Under the pieces are notes generated by a model, which worked only from the letters and a program-made list of their open reading frames with translations, did not search any database and was not told where the DNA came from. A DNA stretch of 64,000 nt from an uncultured Erythrobacter sp. (lineage in GTDB: Bacteria; Pseudomonadota; Alphaproteobacteria; Sphingomonadales; Sphingomonadaceae): the NCBI GenBank assembly GCA_947494705.1, contig CANLVN010000001.1:1183636-1247635 (forward strand), in the 5' to 3' direction. The first letter of the stretch is position 1. Every line of letters begins with the position of its first letter. Of this stretch, positions 8,379 through 16,949 are shown piece by piece. The position numbers were made by a program, and so were the translations under genes.

Positions 8379-9275
8379 TCAGTTCAGGAACCGGTTGGCG
8401 CGCAGCCGTTCAGCCGCGAAATCAACGAACTGTCGGACCTTGGCCGATGCCCTGCGGCCTTCGGCATGGACGATGTGGACGGGATAGGGCTCATCTTCGT
8501 AGTTCTCGAGGACGCTCACGAGCCGCCCTTCGGCCAGGTCCTGCGCGACCTGATAAGACAGCACGCGGGTCAGGCCCCATCCCGACTTCGCCGCGTCGAT
8601 CGCAGCGGGGTTCGAATTGCAGAAAAGCGACGGCGACACCGGGACCGTTTCTTGCTCATTCTTGCCGAACTTCCAATCGACCAGCGTCGCGGCGCTGGTG
8701 GCTGCGATGATCCGGTGATCGGCGAGGTCGCGGGGGCTCTGGGGCGTCCCTGCGCGGCTGAAGTAATCGGGTGATCCGCAGACTACGCGCCGCACCGATC
8801 CGATGCGGACCGCGCTGTGACTGGAGTCAGGCAGGTGTCCGATCCTGATCGCCACGTCGATGCCTTCGTCGACGAGATTGGTGACGCGGTCGAGGAACAG
8901 GAGCCGGGCGTCCACCTCCGGATAGGTATCGAGGAATTCCGTCACCAGCGGCAATATATAGATCTGTCCGAACATGACCGAGGCCGTGACAGTCAGGCTC
9001 CCTGTCGGTCGGGCATAGGACCCCGACGCCGCCGCCTCCGCTTCGCCAATGGCAGCGAGTATGCCCCGGCAATCCTCGACGAAGCGCGCGCCAACATCGG
9101 TCGGCCTGACCGAGCGGGTCGTGCGGGTGAGCAGGCGCGCGCCGACATGCTCCTCTAGCGATGCGACGGCGCGGCTGACGGCCGGCGGGCTCATGTTCAT
9201 CTCACGCCCCGCCGCAGCGAAACTTCCGCGATCGGCGATCCGCACGAGCACTCGCATGGCATGAATGCGATCCAT
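8379..9275 (-). CDS. LysR-family transcriptional regulator
   Basis: 298 aa LysR-type regulator. N-terminal winged HTH (residues 1-60) with the typical FAAAGREMNMSPPAVSRAVA recognition region and RLLTRTTRSVRPTDVG, followed by the periplasmic-binding-protein-like effector domain (about 90-295). The start at 9275 gives the canonical MDRIHAMRVLVRIADRGSF N-terminus; the longer frame adds 23 atypical residues. Divergent from the PNPOx-like/oxidoreductase/serine-hydrolase operon, which it probably controls. Sequence resembles the CrgA/PecT-like group of repressors and activators; the ligand is unknown. Confidence 0.9.
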   Translation of the reverse strand: MDRIHAMRVLVRIADRGSFAAAGREMNMSPPAVSRAVASLEEHVGARLLTRTTRSVRPTDVGARFVEDCRGILAAIGEAEAAASGSYARPTGSLTVTASVMFGQIYILPLVTEFLDTYPEVDARLLFLDRVTNLVDEGIDVAIRIGHLPDSSHSAVRIGSVRRVVCGSPDYFSRAGTPQSPRDLADHRIIAATSAATLVDWKFGKNEQETVPVSPSLFCNSNPAAIDAAKSGWGLTRVLSYQVAQDLAEGRLVSVLENYEDEPYPVHIVHAEGRRASAKVRQFVDFAAERLRANRFLN

Positions 9276-9346
9276 CCGAACCCCTTTCGTTGCTTCGGCT
9301 GTGGCGTTCGATCCTAGAGCGTCACCCGCCGGCGACAAGCTCATTA

Positions 9347-9361
9347 TTCCACTAAGCGGAA
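9347..9361. promoter_or_regulatory. T-N11-A inverted repeat (candidate LysR box)
   Basis: TTCC-ACTAAGC-GGAA is an inverted repeat with the T-N11-A core typical of LysR-type regulator sites. It lies in the 204-bp divergent region, 72 bp from the LysR start and 119 bp from the PNPOx-like start. Assignment to the adjacent LysR is inference. Confidence 0.45.
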
Positions 9362-9479
9362 AAATGTCTTCGGAAAAAGCGGGCTTATTTCATGTGGCGC
9401 GAGGCCATAGCTTGGCGTTGCCGGCTGAGACGAACCGTCTCGCCCCAACCCGACCGGCCTTCAACGGAGCCTTCTAGAG

Positions 9480-10511
9480 ATGGACATCGACTCGCCACAA
9501 ACCCCGCCGCTCTTCCATTCAGGCGAGGTGGCGCTGCAACGCTCAGTCGGCGTGGTCGAACGAACGGCGGAAATCGGTGCGCGGATCGTCCGCGACTTCC
9601 TGCCAGAGCAGCATCGAGACTTCTTCGCGCAGCTTCCCTTCATCCTGGCTGCGAGCATCGATGGGACAGGTGATGTCTGGCCTACGCTGTTGAGCGGCGA
9701 AACGGGCTTCGTCTTCGCCCATGACGAGCGCGAGATCACGATCGCCGCCAGCCCCGACAAAAGCGACCCCAGCGCCGAGGGCATGCGAACCGACGGCCCC
9801 ATCGGTCTGCTCGGCATTGAATTTCATTCGCGCCGCCGGAACCGGGTCAACGGTTTGATCGGGGCCATCGGGGAGAACTCCATGACCGTCTCCGTGCGCC
9901 AGAGCTTTGGCAATTGCCCCCAATTCATCAGGCGGCGAGAGGTGATGGTAGAGGCGCGCCCTGCACGTGGGGCCCGACCGGCGGCGGTTAGCAGTGACGC
10001 CCTCTCCGAGCGCGCGCGGTCGATCATCGCGGGTGCTGACACATTCTTCGTCGCGTCCTACGCGGAGCGTGGCGCCATGCGCGAGGTCGACATCTCGCAC
10101 CGCGGGGGCCGGCGCGGCTTCGTGCGGGTGGGCTCGGACGGGCTGCTCACCATTCCCGACTTCAGAGGCAATTTCTTCTTCAACACGCTCGGCAATTTCC
10201 TCGTCAATCCACGCGCCGGGCTGCTCTTCGTCGATTTCGAGAGCGGCGACATTCTGCAGATGGTCGGGACTGCTCGCGTAATCACCGACAGCCCCGAGAT
10301 CGCCGCTTTCGAGGGTGCCCAGCGGCTTTGGACCTTCCGCCCTTCGCGTAGCGTCTTACGCCCCCGGGCGGCGGGGCTGCACTGGCGCGCGATTCAAGGC
10401 GGGATCTCGCGCGGGACGATGGCGACGGGAACATGGGACGAGGCAGATAAAGGCGCTCGGGGTCAAGGAACTGGCGGCTCCGGTCAAGAAGACCGCAAAC
10501 ACTGCGGATAG
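9480..10511 (+). CDS. pyridoxamine 5'-phosphate oxidase-like flavin-nucleotide-binding protein
   Basis: 343 aa protein of the PNPOx-like split-barrel superfamily. An N-terminal region (about 1-170) is followed by the FMN-barrel part around 185-290, with FFVASYAERGAMREVDIS, GGRRGFVRV and IPDFRGNFFFNTLGNF, which match this group. It likely binds FMN and acts as a small oxidoreductase. The last about 25 residues are Gly-rich and look unlike a folded tail. Related proteins often continue into a ferredoxin-reductase domain that is absent here, so a C-terminal truncation or frameshift near 10430-10510 is possible. First gene of a three-gene unit divergent from LysR. Confidence 0.75.
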   Translation: MDIDSPQTPPLFHSGEVALQRSVGVVERTAEIGARIVRDFLPEQHRDFFAQLPFILAASIDGTGDVWPTLLSGETGFVFAHDEREITIAASPDKSDPSAEGMRTDGPIGLLGIEFHSRRRNRVNGLIGAIGENSMTVSVRQSFGNCPQFIRRREVMVEARPARGARPAAVSSDALSERARSIIAGADTFFVASYAERGAMREVDISHRGGRRGFVRVGSDGLLTIPDFRGNFFFNTLGNFLVNPRAGLLFVDFESGDILQMVGTARVITDSPEIAAFEGAQRLWTFRPSRSVLRPRAAGLHWRAIQGGISRGTMATGTWDEADKGARGQGTGGSGQEDRKHCG

Positions 10512-10565
10512 GTATCCGCAATGGCCGAGCCCACCGCGCAGGTCTTTGCAGACAGGAGACGATAC

Positions 10566-12050
10566 ATGACCATCCAGCCCCTCATACCGCCCCGGAATGA
10601 AGGACCGGGCATGCGCGAATTCGACTTCGATGTCGCCATCATCGGTGCGGGAACTGCAGGCATGTCCGCTTATCGCGAGGCCTCACGTCACACCGATCGG
10701 ATAGCGCTGATCGACGGTGGGCCGCTCGGGACGACCTGCGCGCGGGTCGGTTGCATGCCCTCAAAGCTCCTGATCGCTGCGGCGGAGGCGGCGCATGCCG
10801 GCCAGCGCTCTGGGCTTTTCGGTATCCATCACGGCCCGGCGACGATCGATGGCAAGGCGATCATGCACCGTGTGCGCAGTGAGCGTGACCGCTTCGTCGG
10901 TTTCGTGAAGGAGACGGTCCACGGCTTCGAGCGCGCAGAACTGATCCGCGAAAATGCTCGTTTCGAAAACGATTTCACCCTTCGTCTCGACAGCGGTCGG
11001 GCAATCACATCACGCACAACGATTATCGCGACGGGATCGAGCCCGGTCATTCCTTCGAACCTGCGCGGAGCGGGCGACAGGCTGATCGTCAACGACGACG
11101 TGTTCGAATGGACCGACCTGCCGAACTCGGTGGCGGTCGTCGGCACCGGGGTTATCGGCCTCGAATTGGGCCAGGCATTGCACCGGCTCGGTGTCCGGGT
11201 CCGCCTATTCGGTCGCGGAAGACGGGCAGGTCCGCTCACAGATCCTGCGGTCGCCGCTTATGCCGCGCAAAGCTTCGCCAGCGAGATTCCCATAACCTGG
11301 GGCGCAAATATTTCGGCCTCGCGAGAGGATGACGAGGTCGTGTTGCGCTGGAGCGAAGGTAAAACCGGAAACCGACTGGAGCGCTTCGATTATGTGATTT
11401 CCGCCGCCGGGCGCAGTCCTAACTTGCGCTGGCTGGGCCTCGAAAACACCAGCATCGCTCCCTTCGATACGCCTGTCCCTCCCTACGATCCGCTTTCCGG
11501 ACGGACGAGTGCGAGCAATATCTTCATTGCCGGCGACGCGAACGCCTACCTGCCGCTGCTCCACGAAGCCGCCGACGAAGGCCGGCTCGCGGGCGAAAAC
11601 GCCGCCCGTTATCCTCATGACTTTCGCAGGCTACGCCGCACGCCGCTCGCGATTGTCTTCAGTGATCCCCAGATCGCACTGGTCGGCGCATCCTATGCGG
11701 ACCTTGCGAGCGACCCAGCGCGCGCTTTCGCCGTCGGCGAGGTCTCCTTCGAAGACCAGGGCCGCGCGCGTGTCATGGGAGTGAACAGGGGCCTGCTCAG
11801 GGTCTATGGCGAGCGCGGCACGGGCCGGCTTCTCGGCGCGGAAATGATCGCACCCGCCGCTGAACATCTCGCGCATCTTCTCTCTTTGGCAATCGAAGCA
11901 GACCTCACTATCGAGGAAATCCTGCAAACCCCATTTTACCATCCGGTTATCGAAGAAGGCGTCAGGACTGCCCTTCGCGATCTTGCCGCAGCGTTGGAAA
12001 CGGGCACCAGCCCGGCCCTGCACTGCCTTGAATGTGCCGATGTGGAGTGA
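10566..12050 (+). CDS. dihydrolipoyl dehydrogenase-family disulfide oxidoreductase
   Basis: 494 aa FAD-dependent pyridine nucleotide-disulfide oxidoreductase. FAD motif AIIGAGTAGMSAY near residue 24, redox-active disulfide C58-ARVG-C63 in GTTCARVGCMPSK, NAD(P)-binding VVGTGVIGLELGQAL, and the C-terminal dimerisation domain with the catalytic dyad in YHPVIEEG (His459, Glu463/464). The start at 10566 follows CAGGAGACG; an upstream in-frame ATG at 10521 lacks a good ribosome site. It is not next to E1/E2 genes, so it is more likely a stand-alone reductase of the Lpd/mercuric-reductase superfamily than the E3 of a complex. Confidence 0.85.
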   Translation: MTIQPLIPPRNEGPGMREFDFDVAIIGAGTAGMSAYREASRHTDRIALIDGGPLGTTCARVGCMPSKLLIAAAEAAHAGQRSGLFGIHHGPATIDGKAIMHRVRSERDRFVGFVKETVHGFERAELIRENARFENDFTLRLDSGRAITSRTTIIATGSSPVIPSNLRGAGDRLIVNDDVFEWTDLPNSVAVVGTGVIGLELGQALHRLGVRVRLFGRGRRAGPLTDPAVAAYAAQSFASEIPITWGANISASREDDEVVLRWSEGKTGNRLERFDYVISAAGRSPNLRWLGLENTSIAPFDTPVPPYDPLSGRTSASNIFIAGDANAYLPLLHEAADEGRLAGENAARYPHDFRRLRRTPLAIVFSDPQIALVGASYADLASDPARAFAVGEVSFEDQGRARVMGVNRGLLRVYGERGTGRLLGAEMIAPAAEHLAHLLSLAIEADLTIEEILQTPFYHPVIEEGVRTALRDLAAALETGTSPALHCLECADVE

Positions 12051-12056
12051 CTGACA

Positions 12057-13388
12057 ATGACCAATGACCGTTCCATGAGCCGGCGCTATATCCGCCTGAT
12101 TGTCGTCACGCTGATCGCAGTCTGCGGCTGGGCCGTGCTGGTCTTTGCCGCACTCGATCACGGCCTGTTTCGCCTTCCCCTCGCGGAGCGGGGTGAAAAC
12201 GAACGGTTCCTCGCCGCGGCCCATGACCTCGCGGAGGAGCGCAATCGCGGCAATCTCGCCCTCGTCATGATCGAAGATGGCAACGAGGTTGGCAGCTTTG
12301 CTATGAGCGAAGGCGAGCCGGTCGGCCGCGACACCCTTTTCCAGACCGCCTCGCTCGGTAAATGGCTAACGGCATGGGGTGTCATGTCGCTTGTCGAGGA
12401 AGGCCGGATCGATCTCGATGCTCCGGTCTCTACATATCTTTCGCGCTGGCGCCTGCCGGAGAGCGAATTCGACGAGCGCGGCGTGACCGTGCGCCGCCTG
12501 CTCAGCCATATGTCGGGTCTCGGTGACGGACTGGGCTATGACGGTTTCGGTTCACCGCGCGACGTCCAGACCCTTGAGGAGTCGCTCACCCGCGCCGCGG
12601 ATGCGTCACCGGGGAAGAGCGGCGAGGTGAGACTGGAAAGCGAACCCGGCTCCAGCTGGCAATACTCGGGCGGCGGCTACACCTTGCTGCAACTGATGAT
12701 CGAGGAAGTCTCGGGCCAGGATTTCGCCGACTACATGGATGATGCCGTCTTCGACCCACTCGGTATGGAGCGCACGACGTTCGACTACGACGAGGCGGTT
12801 TCGCTTGGCCTGGCAGAGAATTTCAAGCCCGATGGGACGACGGAGCCATTCCGACGCTACACTGCGCTGGCCGCGACTTCGATGTTCACGACGGCAGAAG
12901 ATCTCGCAATCTTTCTGAAGGCTCAAGGTCCAAACGGGTCCGATGCCGTGCTCTCATCCCAAACGCGACGCTTGATCGCTACGCCGCATGCCTCGCGTAT
13001 GGGCGCCGACATATGGGGGCTGGGTGCGATGCTTTATGCTCCCGTAAATGACGGCAATTTCGTCATCGGTCACGACGGGCAGAACGATCCGGCCATCAAC
13101 GCCGCCGCGCGGCTCGACCCGGCGAGCGGCGACGGTATCGTGGTCCTTTCCACCGGCAGCGACTTGCTCGCGACGGAAATCGGGGGCGAGTGGGTTTTCT
13201 GGAAGACCGGCAATGTCGACACGCTGGATTTCGCTGCCGCCATTCCGGCCGCATTTGCCTGGCTGGTTGGGGGCTGGGTCGCGATCCTCGCCGCCGCTGT
13301 GGTGGCCGGGTTCCGGATTCGCCGCCGGATGAGGACGTCTCGCCCTTCAAACCGGCGCCCGTCAGGAGAATATCCGTGCACGGAATGA
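12057..13388 (+). CDS. membrane-anchored serine hydrolase, beta-lactamase (class C-like) family
   Basis: 443 aa protein with an N-terminal transmembrane anchor (about 11-32), a penicillin-binding/beta-lactamase-like domain and a second transmembrane segment near the C-terminus (about 395-425) followed by a basic tail. Catalytic SxxK is S99-LGK102; the second motif is YSG in WQYSGGGYT (Tyr203). The domain faces the periplasm if the N-terminus is cytoplasmic. The start is 7 bp after the preceding stop, so it is co-transcribed with the PNPOx-like and disulfide-oxidoreductase genes. Such proteins are often esterases or peptidases rather than true beta-lactamases. Confidence 0.82.
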   Translation: MTNDRSMSRRYIRLIVVTLIAVCGWAVLVFAALDHGLFRLPLAERGENERFLAAAHDLAEERNRGNLALVMIEDGNEVGSFAMSEGEPVGRDTLFQTASLGKWLTAWGVMSLVEEGRIDLDAPVSTYLSRWRLPESEFDERGVTVRRLLSHMSGLGDGLGYDGFGSPRDVQTLEESLTRAADASPGKSGEVRLESEPGSSWQYSGGGYTLLQLMIEEVSGQDFADYMDDAVFDPLGMERTTFDYDEAVSLGLAENFKPDGTTEPFRRYTALAATSMFTTAEDLAIFLKAQGPNGSDAVLSSQTRRLIATPHASRMGADIWGLGAMLYAPVNDGNFVIGHDGQNDPAINAAARLDPASGDGIVVLSTGSDLLATEIGGEWVFWKTGNVDTLDFAAAIPAAFAWLVGGWVAILAAAVVAGFRIRRRMRTSRPSNRRPSGEYPCTE

Positions 13389-13405
13389 ACGGCTCGGAAA
13401 GTGTC

Positions 13406-13440
13406 GAGCAGAACTCAGCGCTTCCTGTCGCTGTCTGCTC
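13406..13440. terminator. hairpin between convergent genes
   Basis: GAGCAG and CAGCG on the left pair with CGCTG and CTGCTC on the right (6+5 bp with a small internal loop, 8-nt apical loop). It lies between the converging serine-hydrolase and AraC genes and could terminate both. There is no strong T tract. Confidence 0.4.
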
Positions 13441-13456
13441 CAGTCGTTGTTGAGCC

Positions 13457-14503
13457 CTAAGCGCGAAGAGTGCCGCCATCTGCTGGGGACCGTCCAATCA
13501 GTCCTGGCGGCACGTGCGCGGCTTTCTCCCGATAGGCCCGCGGTGCCTTACCGGACCAACGCTTGAACGCGCGTGTAAACGAGCTCTGTTCGGCGAAACC
13601 TGTCAGGAAGGCGATCTCGACCAGCGACTGGCGGCCCTCCGCGACGAGCCTTAGCGCGACCTCGCGACGCGCCTCGTCGACAAGAGCCTGATAGCTGTGA
13701 CCGAGCTCTGAAAGACGACGCTGGAGGGTCCGGTTGCCGATCCCGAGATGGCTTGCCACCTCCTCGAGCCTGGGGACGCCATCGCTAAGTGTCTTGGCGA
13801 CATGCATCACGACCTCCCGATCGATCCGACCCTCCTCGGTCAATCCAAGGCTTTCCTCAAGATGCTGCCTCAGGAAATCCCAGATGTGCCGGTCGCCCAC
13901 GCGGTTGGGGCGTTCGAGATCCTCCCGCCGCATCACGATAGCATCAAGGTCGGCTCCATGCCTCACGGCGCAGCCGAAATAAGCCTCTAGCGGGGCGAGA
14001 GAACCGACAGGCTGGTGCATGAATTCGACCCGGACAGGGGTGAAGTCTTCCCCGTTCGCGTCTCGCCACAGGGCGACGAACGTGCCCAGCGCTGCCTCGT
14101 GGGAAAGCCGTGCACCTTCGCTTTCGGCGCTACGGCTGTTGGTCCAGCGCGCCTCGTCGTCGAACTCGTCGAAGCCGAACACAGAATAGGCATTGAACAG
14201 TTGCGCATAGCGTTCGAGCCGCTCGATCGAGCTGCGCAAGTTCGGGGCCGAGCGCATCGTTAGGCCGAGGGTCCCGAAATCTTCGCACCGCATCGATGCC
14301 GAGGTGCGCATGTGAAAGGCGATGTCGGGTCGCTCGCATTCGGCCAGAGCCGCGAACAGGGCATGGTGTTGATCGACGAGCACCCGATTGGTCGGATCGG
14401 CCAGCATCTCGCGCGAGAGGCCTGCCTGCGCGAGCGCCCGGTCGACATGCTGAGCATCGGCCTGCGCCAAAGCCTTGGCCGCAAAAAGTGACGAAACTTC
14501 CAC
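13457..14503 (-). CDS. AraC-family transcriptional regulator with arabinose-binding-like N-terminal domain
   Basis: 348 aa regulator. The N-terminal about 200 residues resemble the Arabinose_bd domain of OruR/ArgR-like AraC proteins (LFAALAECERPDIAFHMRT, FGTLGLTMRSAPNLR). The C-terminal double HTH spans about 245-335, with SHLGIGNRTLQRRLSELG and VEIAFLTGFAEQSSFTRAFK, the family signature. Divergent from the isochorismatase-like/YHS/AhpD-like/DUF1348 genes, which it probably activates. The start chosen is the ATG giving MEVSSLFAAKALAQA. The effector is unknown. Confidence 0.9.
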   Translation of the reverse strand: MEVSSLFAAKALAQADAQHVDRALAQAGLSREMLADPTNRVLVDQHHALFAALAECERPDIAFHMRTSASMRCEDFGTLGLTMRSAPNLRSSIERLERYAQLFNAYSVFGFDEFDDEARWTNSRSAESEGARLSHEAALGTFVALWRDANGEDFTPVRVEFMHQPVGSLAPLEAYFGCAVRHGADLDAIVMRREDLERPNRVGDRHIWDFLRQHLEESLGLTEEGRIDREVVMHVAKTLSDGVPRLEEVASHLGIGNRTLQRRLSELGHSYQALVDEARREVALRLVAEGRQSLVEIAFLTGFAEQSSFTRAFKRWSGKAPRAYREKAAHVPPGLIGRSPADGGTLRA

Positions 14504-14532
14504 GTGTGCCCCCGGATCAAGCGCCCCTTCGC

Positions 14533-14596
14533 CTTGTCATAGCGCAATCGGCCGCAATTGGCACCTGGCGTCAAGCAAAGGGCACGCAATGACAAG
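14533..14596. promoter_or_regulatory. widely spaced inverted repeat upstream of the isochorismatase-like operon
   Basis: CTTGTCAT-A-GCG (14533-14544) is repeated in inverted orientation as CGC-A-ATGACAAG (14585-14596), with 40 nt between. The arms lie in the 194-bp divergent region between the AraC gene and the isochorismatase-like gene, about 100 bp before the latter. Two separated half-sites would fit binding of an AraC dimer with a loop between; a hairpin in RNA is the alternative. Confidence 0.4.
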
Positions 14597-14697
14597 AACG
14601 CATGCGGGCAGCGGCATAGGAAGGTTCTCGCCACCTCGAAGAAGAACGGCTGGACACAGGCCTGACGGGGGAAGGACCCGAACAACAGGAGCCTAAC

Positions 14698-15516
14698 ATG
14701 AAGTATGATCCCGACTCCAAGAGCCGCCTCACAGCCGCCTTTCTGTCCGCCGCCGCCACGCTCGGCCTTTGCCTAGCAGCAGCAGGCGTCGCTGAAGCAG
14801 CCCCGCGCGCCGCCACCGCGACGCAGCCCCCGGTCGATGACGGGCTGCCAATGCCAGGCTTTACCATCGAACCGGGTCGCACCGCTCTCGTCATCACCGA
14901 TCCGCAGAACGACTTCCTTTCTCCCGAAGGGGTGACCTGGGGCGTGGTGGGCGAAAGCATAACCAATAACCGTACGGTCGAGAACATCGGCGCGCTCTTC
15001 GATACCGCCGAAGCGGTGGGAATGCCGATCTTCGTTTCGCCGCATTATTATTACGAGCACGACCATCGCTGGCATTTCGAAGGGGCGCTTGAGACCCTTA
15101 TGCATTCTCTCGGCATGTTCGACCGGCCCCATGCACTCACTCTCGAAGGTTTCGAAGGCTCCGGCGCAGACTGGCTCGATCGCTACAAACCCGTGATCGA
15201 GAACGGCCGCACGGTCGTTACCAGTCCGCACAAGATCTATGGCCCCGACAGCAACGACCTCGCTTTGCAATTGCGCAAGGCGGGCGTCTCCAAGGTGATC
15301 CTTGGCGGGATGTCGTCGAACCTTTGCACGGAAAGCCACATGCGTGGGCTGATCGAGGCGGGCTTCGAAGTGATGGTCGTCACCGATGCGACCGCCGGCG
15401 CGATCACCGATCATTACGACGGCTACGCAGCCTCGCTGGTCAATTTCCGGATGATCGCGAGCTCGATCGATAATGCCGAGAACACGCTGCGCGCGATCCG
15501 AGCGGCCTACGAATAG
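14698..15516 (+). CDS. exported isochorismatase-family cysteine hydrolase
   Basis: 272 aa hydrolase with a signal peptide (hydrophobic 12-34, cleavage probably after AEA) and an isochorismatase-like domain. The catalytic triad is visible: Asp68 in ITDPQNDF, Lys179 in SPHKIYG and Cys210 in SSNLCTESH. Members hydrolyse amides, carbamates or enol ethers (nicotinamidase, N-carbamoylsarcosine amidase, isochorismatase). The signal peptide is unusual for the family and places it in the periplasm. First gene of a unit with the YHS, AhpD-like and DUF1348 genes and divergent from AraC. The true substrate is unknown. Confidence 0.85.
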   Translation: MKYDPDSKSRLTAAFLSAAATLGLCLAAAGVAEAAPRAATATQPPVDDGLPMPGFTIEPGRTALVITDPQNDFLSPEGVTWGVVGESITNNRTVENIGALFDTAEAVGMPIFVSPHYYYEHDHRWHFEGALETLMHSLGMFDRPHALTLEGFEGSGADWLDRYKPVIENGRTVVTSPHKIYGPDSNDLALQLRKAGVSKVILGGMSSNLCTESHMRGLIEAGFEVMVVTDATAGAITDHYDGYAASLVNFRMIASSIDNAENTLRAIRAAYE

Positions 15517-15575
15517 GGCAACATCCTACCGCTTTCGGCCGGGCCTGCCCCCTCCCCGTACCCGCCCGGCCGACC

Positions 15576-15632
15576 GGACGGCAGCCGTCACCCGATCATC
15601 CCCTGACCCCCGAGGGCGATCGGCTGCCGTCC
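15576..15632. terminator. intergenic hairpin after the isochorismatase-like gene
   Basis: A 12-bp perfect inverted repeat (GGACGGCAGCCG, 15576-15587; CGGCTGCCGTCC, 15621-15632) with a 33-nt loop lies between the isochorismatase-like and YHS genes. No T tract follows, and the YHS ribosome site begins 15 bp later. It could attenuate readthrough or stabilise an upstream mRNA rather than fully terminate. Confidence 0.4.
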
Positions 15633-15657
15633 CACCACCCCAAGAAGGAGACGAAGA

Positions 15658-16155
15658 ATGACCCGAACCAAATTCCTGCCCAGGACGATCCTGATCGCCG
15701 CCCTCCTCGCCGCAGGCCATGCCGCTCCGGCGCTGGCCGAGGACGAATTCAATGTCAGCAAGGGCTACACGCTCGACGGAGTGGGCCTCGGTGTCCACGG
15801 CGTCGACACGGTCGTCCTCAGCACCTTCAATGCCGTCGCCGAAGGCAATGCGGTCCACACGGTCGTCCATGACGGGGTCGCCTATTACTTCGCGAGCGAC
15901 CTCTCCGCCTCACGCTTCAAGGCCGATCCGGACCGCTACCTCCCGCAATATGGCGGCTACTGCGCCTACGCGGTCGCGCTCGGTCGCAAGCTCGACGGCG
16001 ACCCGCGCTTCGCCGACATCGTCGATGGCAAGCTCTACCTCTTCGTCAACGCGGCGATTTTCAAGAAATACCTCGCGGACAAGGAAAACACGCTGCGCAC
16101 AGCCGATGCTAAATGGGAGCAGATCGAGCACGTAGCCGTCGACGACCTAGGTTGA
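15658..16155 (+). CDS. exported YHS-domain protein
   Basis: 165 aa protein with a signal peptide (cleavage probably after ALAE) and a YHS domain. The core is around residues 38-110, with GYTLDGVGLGVHGVDTV..., VHDGVAYYFAS, and RFKADPDRYLPQYGGYCAYA, the pattern of the YHS family. YHS domains often bind metal (heavy-metal sensors, copper or lead resistance) or are of unknown role. An AAGGAGACGAAG Shine-Dalgarno precedes the ATG. It lies between the isochorismatase-like and AhpD-like genes on the same strand, probably in the periplasm. Confidence 0.85.
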   Translation: MTRTKFLPRTILIAALLAAGHAAPALAEDEFNVSKGYTLDGVGLGVHGVDTVVLSTFNAVAEGNAVHTVVHDGVAYYFASDLSASRFKADPDRYLPQYGGYCAYAVALGRKLDGDPRFADIVDGKLYLFVNAAIFKKYLADKENTLRTADAKWEQIEHVAVDDLG

Positions 16156-16324
16156 TCGCGGACGTGTCGGGCCGGGTGAAGACCCCGCCCTGCTCGGCAC
16201 GCCCTCCAATGTTCCGCAATACGCAACAGTGACTTCTCCAGAAGCAGTATTCCCCCGAAAACGCGAAAGCCTCATTTCGATCGTCGATGCCTACCCCGGG
16301 CACTCGCAAATGAAAGGAAATTCC

Positions 16325-16873
16325 ATGTCCCTGATTCCTACCCCCGCCACCAAGTCCGATGCGCCCGAAGCCTCGCGGCCACTGCTCGATGGCGTCGAAA
16401 AAATGCTCGGCAGCGTCCCCAACATGTTCCGCATCATCAGCAACAGTCCGCAGGCACTCGAAGGCTATCTTGGCCTCAACGGCGCACTCGCGAACGGCAG
16501 GCTGCCCGCCGCCACGCGAGAGCGTATCGCGCTCGCCATCGCCCAACGCAATGACTGCGACTATTGCCTCGCGGCGCACACTTATCTCGCGACCAATCTC
16601 GCAAGGCTCGACGCCGCCGAGATCACTGCCAATCGCAAGGGCAGGTCGAACGATGCGAAGGCCGACGCCGCCGTGCGCTTCGCCGCACAGATCGTCGAGC
16701 ATCGCGGCAGCGTCGGCGAGGATGCCGTGAAAACGGTGCGTGAAGCGGGCTATTCCGACGCCGAGATCGTCGAGATCGTCGCCCACGTCGCGCTGAACAC
16801 GCTCACCAATTATGTCAATGAAGCGCTGGGAACCGAGATCGACTTCCCGCAGGCCGACCGCCTGGCCGCTTGA
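16325..16873 (+). CDS. carboxymuconolactone decarboxylase/AhpD-family protein
   Basis: 182 aa protein with the AhpD-type redox motif C78-DY-C81-AAH85, preceded by the helix [15 protein letters not shown], the classic ExxxxxCxxCxxxH arrangement. AhpD-like proteins act as peroxidase-linked disulfide reductases or as members of the carboxymuconolactone decarboxylase superfamily. The start at 16325 follows AAAGGAAATTCC; the upstream in-frame extension has no plausible leader. Same strand as its neighbours. The presence of the CxxC favours a redox role over ring-cleavage chemistry. Confidence 0.85.
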   Translation: MSLIPTPATKSDAPEASRPLLDGVEKMLGSVPNMFRIISNSPQALEGYLGLNGALANGRLPAATRERIALAIAQRNDCDYCLAAHTYLATNLARLDAAEITANRKGRSNDAKADAAVRFAAQIVEHRGSVGEDAVKTVREAGYSDAEIVEIVAHVALNTLTNYVNEALGTEIDFPQADRLAA

Positions 16874-16877
16874 CGTT

Positions 16878-16920
16878 CGCGCGGGCGGACCCCTGTCCCC
16901 AAACCCCGTCCGCCCGCGCG
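16878..16920 (+). terminator. strong hairpin between AhpD-like and DUF1348 genes
   Basis: Thirteen-bp perfect inverted repeat (CGCGCGGGCGGAC, 16878-16890; GTCCGCCCGCGCG, 16908-16920) with a 17-nt C-rich loop, followed by CTTTTCT. It has the form of a factor-independent terminator, yet DUF1348 starts only 30 bp after it on the same strand, so partial termination is likely. Confidence 0.6.
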
Positions 16921-16949
16921 CTTTTCTCCTGCCTGGAAGGAACCAGCCT

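Noticed and set aside
10566..12050. The Lpd-like protein as E3 of the complex at 57608-61064
   Set aside because: It is 45 kb away in a different operon with non-complex genes, and a canonical E3 C-terminus lies directly next to the E1/E2 operon.
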